Positions 62,494 through 64,000 of a DNA stretch of 64,000 nt are shown in pieces. Location: positions 62,001 through 126,000 of the forward strand of contig DATKQE010000106.1 in the NCBI GenBank assembly GCA_035532935.1. The letters are read 5' to 3'. The number at the start of each line of letters is the position of its first letter. The first letter of the stretch is position 1. A program made the translations under genes and the position numbers. The notes beneath the pieces are model-generated. The model had not been told where the DNA came from and made no database searches. It was given only the letters and a program-made list of their open reading frames with translations. This DNA comes from DATJLY01 sp035532935 (GTDB taxonomy: Bacteria > Pseudomonadota > Alphaproteobacteria > ATCC43930 > CGMCC-115725).

Positions 62494-62952
62494 ATGCTAT
62501 CGAAAATAGAAGGCGTCATCATCGCCCCGTTGCGCCGCATTCCCGACGAGCGCGGGATGGTCATGCACATGCTGCGGGCGGACGCACCGCATTTCGAGAC
62601 GTTCGGCGAAATCTACTTTGCCACCGCCTATCCAGGCGTCATCAAGGCTTGGCACCTGCATACGCGGCAGACTCAGAACTACGCCTGCCTTCAGGGAATG
62701 ATCAAACTCGTGCTCTACGACAATCGCGAGAAGTCGCCGACGCTGGGCGCGCTTCAGGAGATCTTCATGGGCGACGACAACTACATCCTCGTTCGCATCC
62801 CTTGGGGCGTGACGAATGGATGGAAATGTGTCGGCACCAAGACGGCGCTGCTGGCCAACTGCGCCACCGAGCCGCATGACCCGGTCGAAATGATTCGCAT
62901 CGATCCGTTTTCGCCCGACATTCCCTATAATTGGGATTTGCGCCACGGATGA
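62494..62952 (+). CDS. dTDP-4-dehydrorhamnose 3,5-epimerase-like cupin (RmlC family)
   Basis: A 152-residue RmlC-type cupin. The KAWHLHTRQTQN region carries the metal-free active-site histidine block of the family, and EIFMGDDNYILVRIPWGVTNGW is the conserved late strand. It is shorter than most RmlC (about 180 residues). Such proteins epimerise C3 and/or C5 of a 4-keto sugar, which fits an SDR 4,6-dehydratase upstream. It begins 18 bases after the second SDR gene. Confidence 0.88.
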   Translation: MLSKIEGVIIAPLRRIPDERGMVMHMLRADAPHFETFGEIYFATAYPGVIKAWHLHTRQTQNYACLQGMIKLVLYDNREKSPTLGALQEIFMGDDNYILVRIPWGVTNGWKCVGTKTALLANCATEPHDPVEMIRIDPFSPDIPYNWDLRHG

Positions 62953-62976
62953 TCCGGCGCAGCCTCGGGAGCCATC

Positions 62977-63741
62977 GTGCCGCTGGTCTCGGTCATCATG
63001 AATTGCGCCTATGGCGAGCGCTTCCTCAAGGAGGCGATCGACAGCGTCTTTGCCCAGACTCATCCCGATTGGGAGATCGTCTTCGTCGATAACTGCTCGA
63101 CCGATGGCAGCGCGGCTATTGCCACGGCGTATGAGTCGACCGGGCGCCTGCGCTCGGTGCGAACATCCGAACGCATTCCCCTCTATGCGGCTCGCAATGT
63201 TGGCGTCGAGAATGCACGGGGCGAATTCATCGCCTTCCTTGATGTCGATGATGCTTGGAAACCCCAGATGCTCGAGTCCCTGCTCGCGCGCATGCGGCCC
63301 GGTGTCAGCTTCGTCTATGGCGGGTATCGCTATATCGACGCCGCGGGCCGACCGCTTCCGACGCCGATGCGGCGGCGCCGTCGCGGCGTGGTCGTCAATC
63401 CGCAGCTATGGCGTAGCCTCATCTCGATCGGCTGTATTCTTTTGCGCACCGACATTCTGCGCGCCGAGACATTCGATCCCACCTTCAACATGCTTGGCGA
63501 TTTTGAGCTTTGGCTTCGACTCGGCACCCGGCACCATGTCTGCGACTATGTCGACGACACGCTCGAGTTGAGCCGCATCCACGGCGCCAATGGCTCGCTC
63601 GTCCTGCACGATCGGTGGATTATCGAGGAACGGAAGCTCTATCGCACGTTTTTGATGCAGCACGGTCTCCGATATCCGATGATTCTTGCGTATATCGCAA
63701 AATGCGAGATCCGCCGTCTCATCGGGCGCCACAGGATGTGA
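62977..63741 (+). CDS. family 2 glycosyltransferase
   Basis: A 254-residue GT2 protein. VSVIMNCAYGERFLKEAIDS opens the nucleotide-binding domain; DNCSTDGS is at 38-45 and the metal-binding DVDD at 89-92. No membrane segment, so it probably acts at the inner face of the membrane. The GTG at 62977 follows CGGGAG. It would add a sugar, perhaps the CDP-sugar made upstream, to a surface glycan. It ends 29 bases from the convergent gene. Confidence 0.9.
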   Translation: MPLVSVIMNCAYGERFLKEAIDSVFAQTHPDWEIVFVDNCSTDGSAAIATAYESTGRLRSVRTSERIPLYAARNVGVENARGEFIAFLDVDDAWKPQMLESLLARMRPGVSFVYGGYRYIDAAGRPLPTPMRRRRRGVVVNPQLWRSLISIGCILLRTDILRAETFDPTFNMLGDFELWLRLGTRHHVCDYVDDTLELSRIHGANGSLVLHDRWIIEERKLYRTFLMQHGLRYPMILAYIAKCEIRRLIGRHRM

Positions 63742-63770
63742 CTTATCCCGCGTCGTCCGGGCTCTGACCG

Positions 63771-64000
63771 TCACGATACCCGAAAATAGGCGACGAAGGG
63801 ATCGTAATAGAACCGCCTGAGTTCGATACGCCGCAGGTCGAGCATTTCCTTTGCCGCGGCGGTTTCGCCCGCGAACTTGTCATAGTTGAACTCGTCGAAC
63901 GCGACGATTCCGCCCTTGCACACGAGCGGCAGAAGATGCTGCAGCGCGACCCGCGTTGGTTCGTAAATGTCGAAATCCAAATACAAGAGAGCGACCGTCA
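63771..64000 (-). CDS. C-terminal part of a TylF-like methyltransferase, cut by the window edge
   Basis: The visible 76 or so residues open at the edge with TVALLYLDFDIYEPTRVALQ, then GGIVAFDEFNY, the late strands of macrocin O-methyltransferase (TylF/MycF)-type class I methyltransferases. The rest lies beyond the window. The reading frame continues past 63986 to the edge, so that position is not the true start. Probably methylates a sugar of the neighbouring glycan. Confidence 0.75.
   Translation of the reverse strand, partial: TVALLYLDFDIYEPTRVALQHLLPLVCKGGIVAFDEFNYDKFAGETAAAKEMLDLRRIELRRFYYDPFVAYFRVS

Overview
The window is GC-rich, densely coded DNA with the gene style of a free-living alphaproteobacterium. 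The signs are overlapping stop/start junctions, many GTG and TTG starts, large sets of catabolic enzyme paralogues, molybdenum hydroxylases of the CoxMSL type and two ABC uptake systems. The sequence alone does not give a genus. There are no rRNA, tRNA, IS-element, integrase or phage genes and no CRISPR array.

From about 0.26 to 54.5 kb lies a catabolic block arranged as fifteen transcription units that alternate strand almost perfectly (+,-,+,- ...). In order: PyrE-like enzyme, Rieske oxygenase, SGNH hydrolase, VOC dioxygenase and a secreted unknown (+); carboxylesterase and two enolase-superfamily proteins (-); a third enolase-superfamily enzyme and a thiamine-diphosphate (TPP) enzyme (+); a zinc alcohol dehydrogenase (-); VOC plus RraA/aldolase-like protein (+); MetE-like protein plus double-VOC protein (-); a second TPP enzyme (+); an Fe-type ABC binding protein and permease (-); hydantoinase/oxoprolinase A and B with a VOC protein and an acyl-CoA-dehydrogenase-fold monooxygenase (+); a complete branched-chain-type ABC importer (-); two molybdenum hydroxylase modules flanking a UbiD decarboxylase (+); cytochrome/beta-propeller protein, FAD monooxygenase, class II aldolase and LLM monooxygenase (-); a second acyl-CoA-dehydrogenase-fold monooxygenase (+); a third TPP enzyme (-); amidohydrolase, MetE-like protein and Rieske alpha/beta oxygenase (+). 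Together they suggest uptake and oxidative breakdown of aromatic or heteroaromatic acids, esters and sugar acids. No transcription regulator, reductase partner, CoA ligase or UbiX was recognised, so the block looks incomplete or dependent on genes elsewhere.

From about 54.6 to 64 kb the theme changes to cell surface and secretion. There is a GT-A-like glycosyltransferase; a 69-codon protein behind a near-perfect sigma-54 promoter; a serralysin-type metalloprotease with an RTX-like segment and six 49-residue repeats, broken by a one-base deletion; a zinc-ribbon methyltransferase; and a nucleotide-sugar operon (glucose-1-phosphate cytidylyltransferase, two SDR enzymes, an RmlC-like cupin, a GT2 glycosyltransferase). 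The right edge cuts a TylF-like methyltransferase, and the left edge cuts a gene of which only seven codons are visible.

The most unusual points are the two Mo-hydroxylase modules around UbiD, the enolase-superfamily protein lacking its catalytic histidine beside an intact relative, the sigma-54-driven small gene, the frameshifted protease, and the strict strand alternation with almost no space between convergent units.
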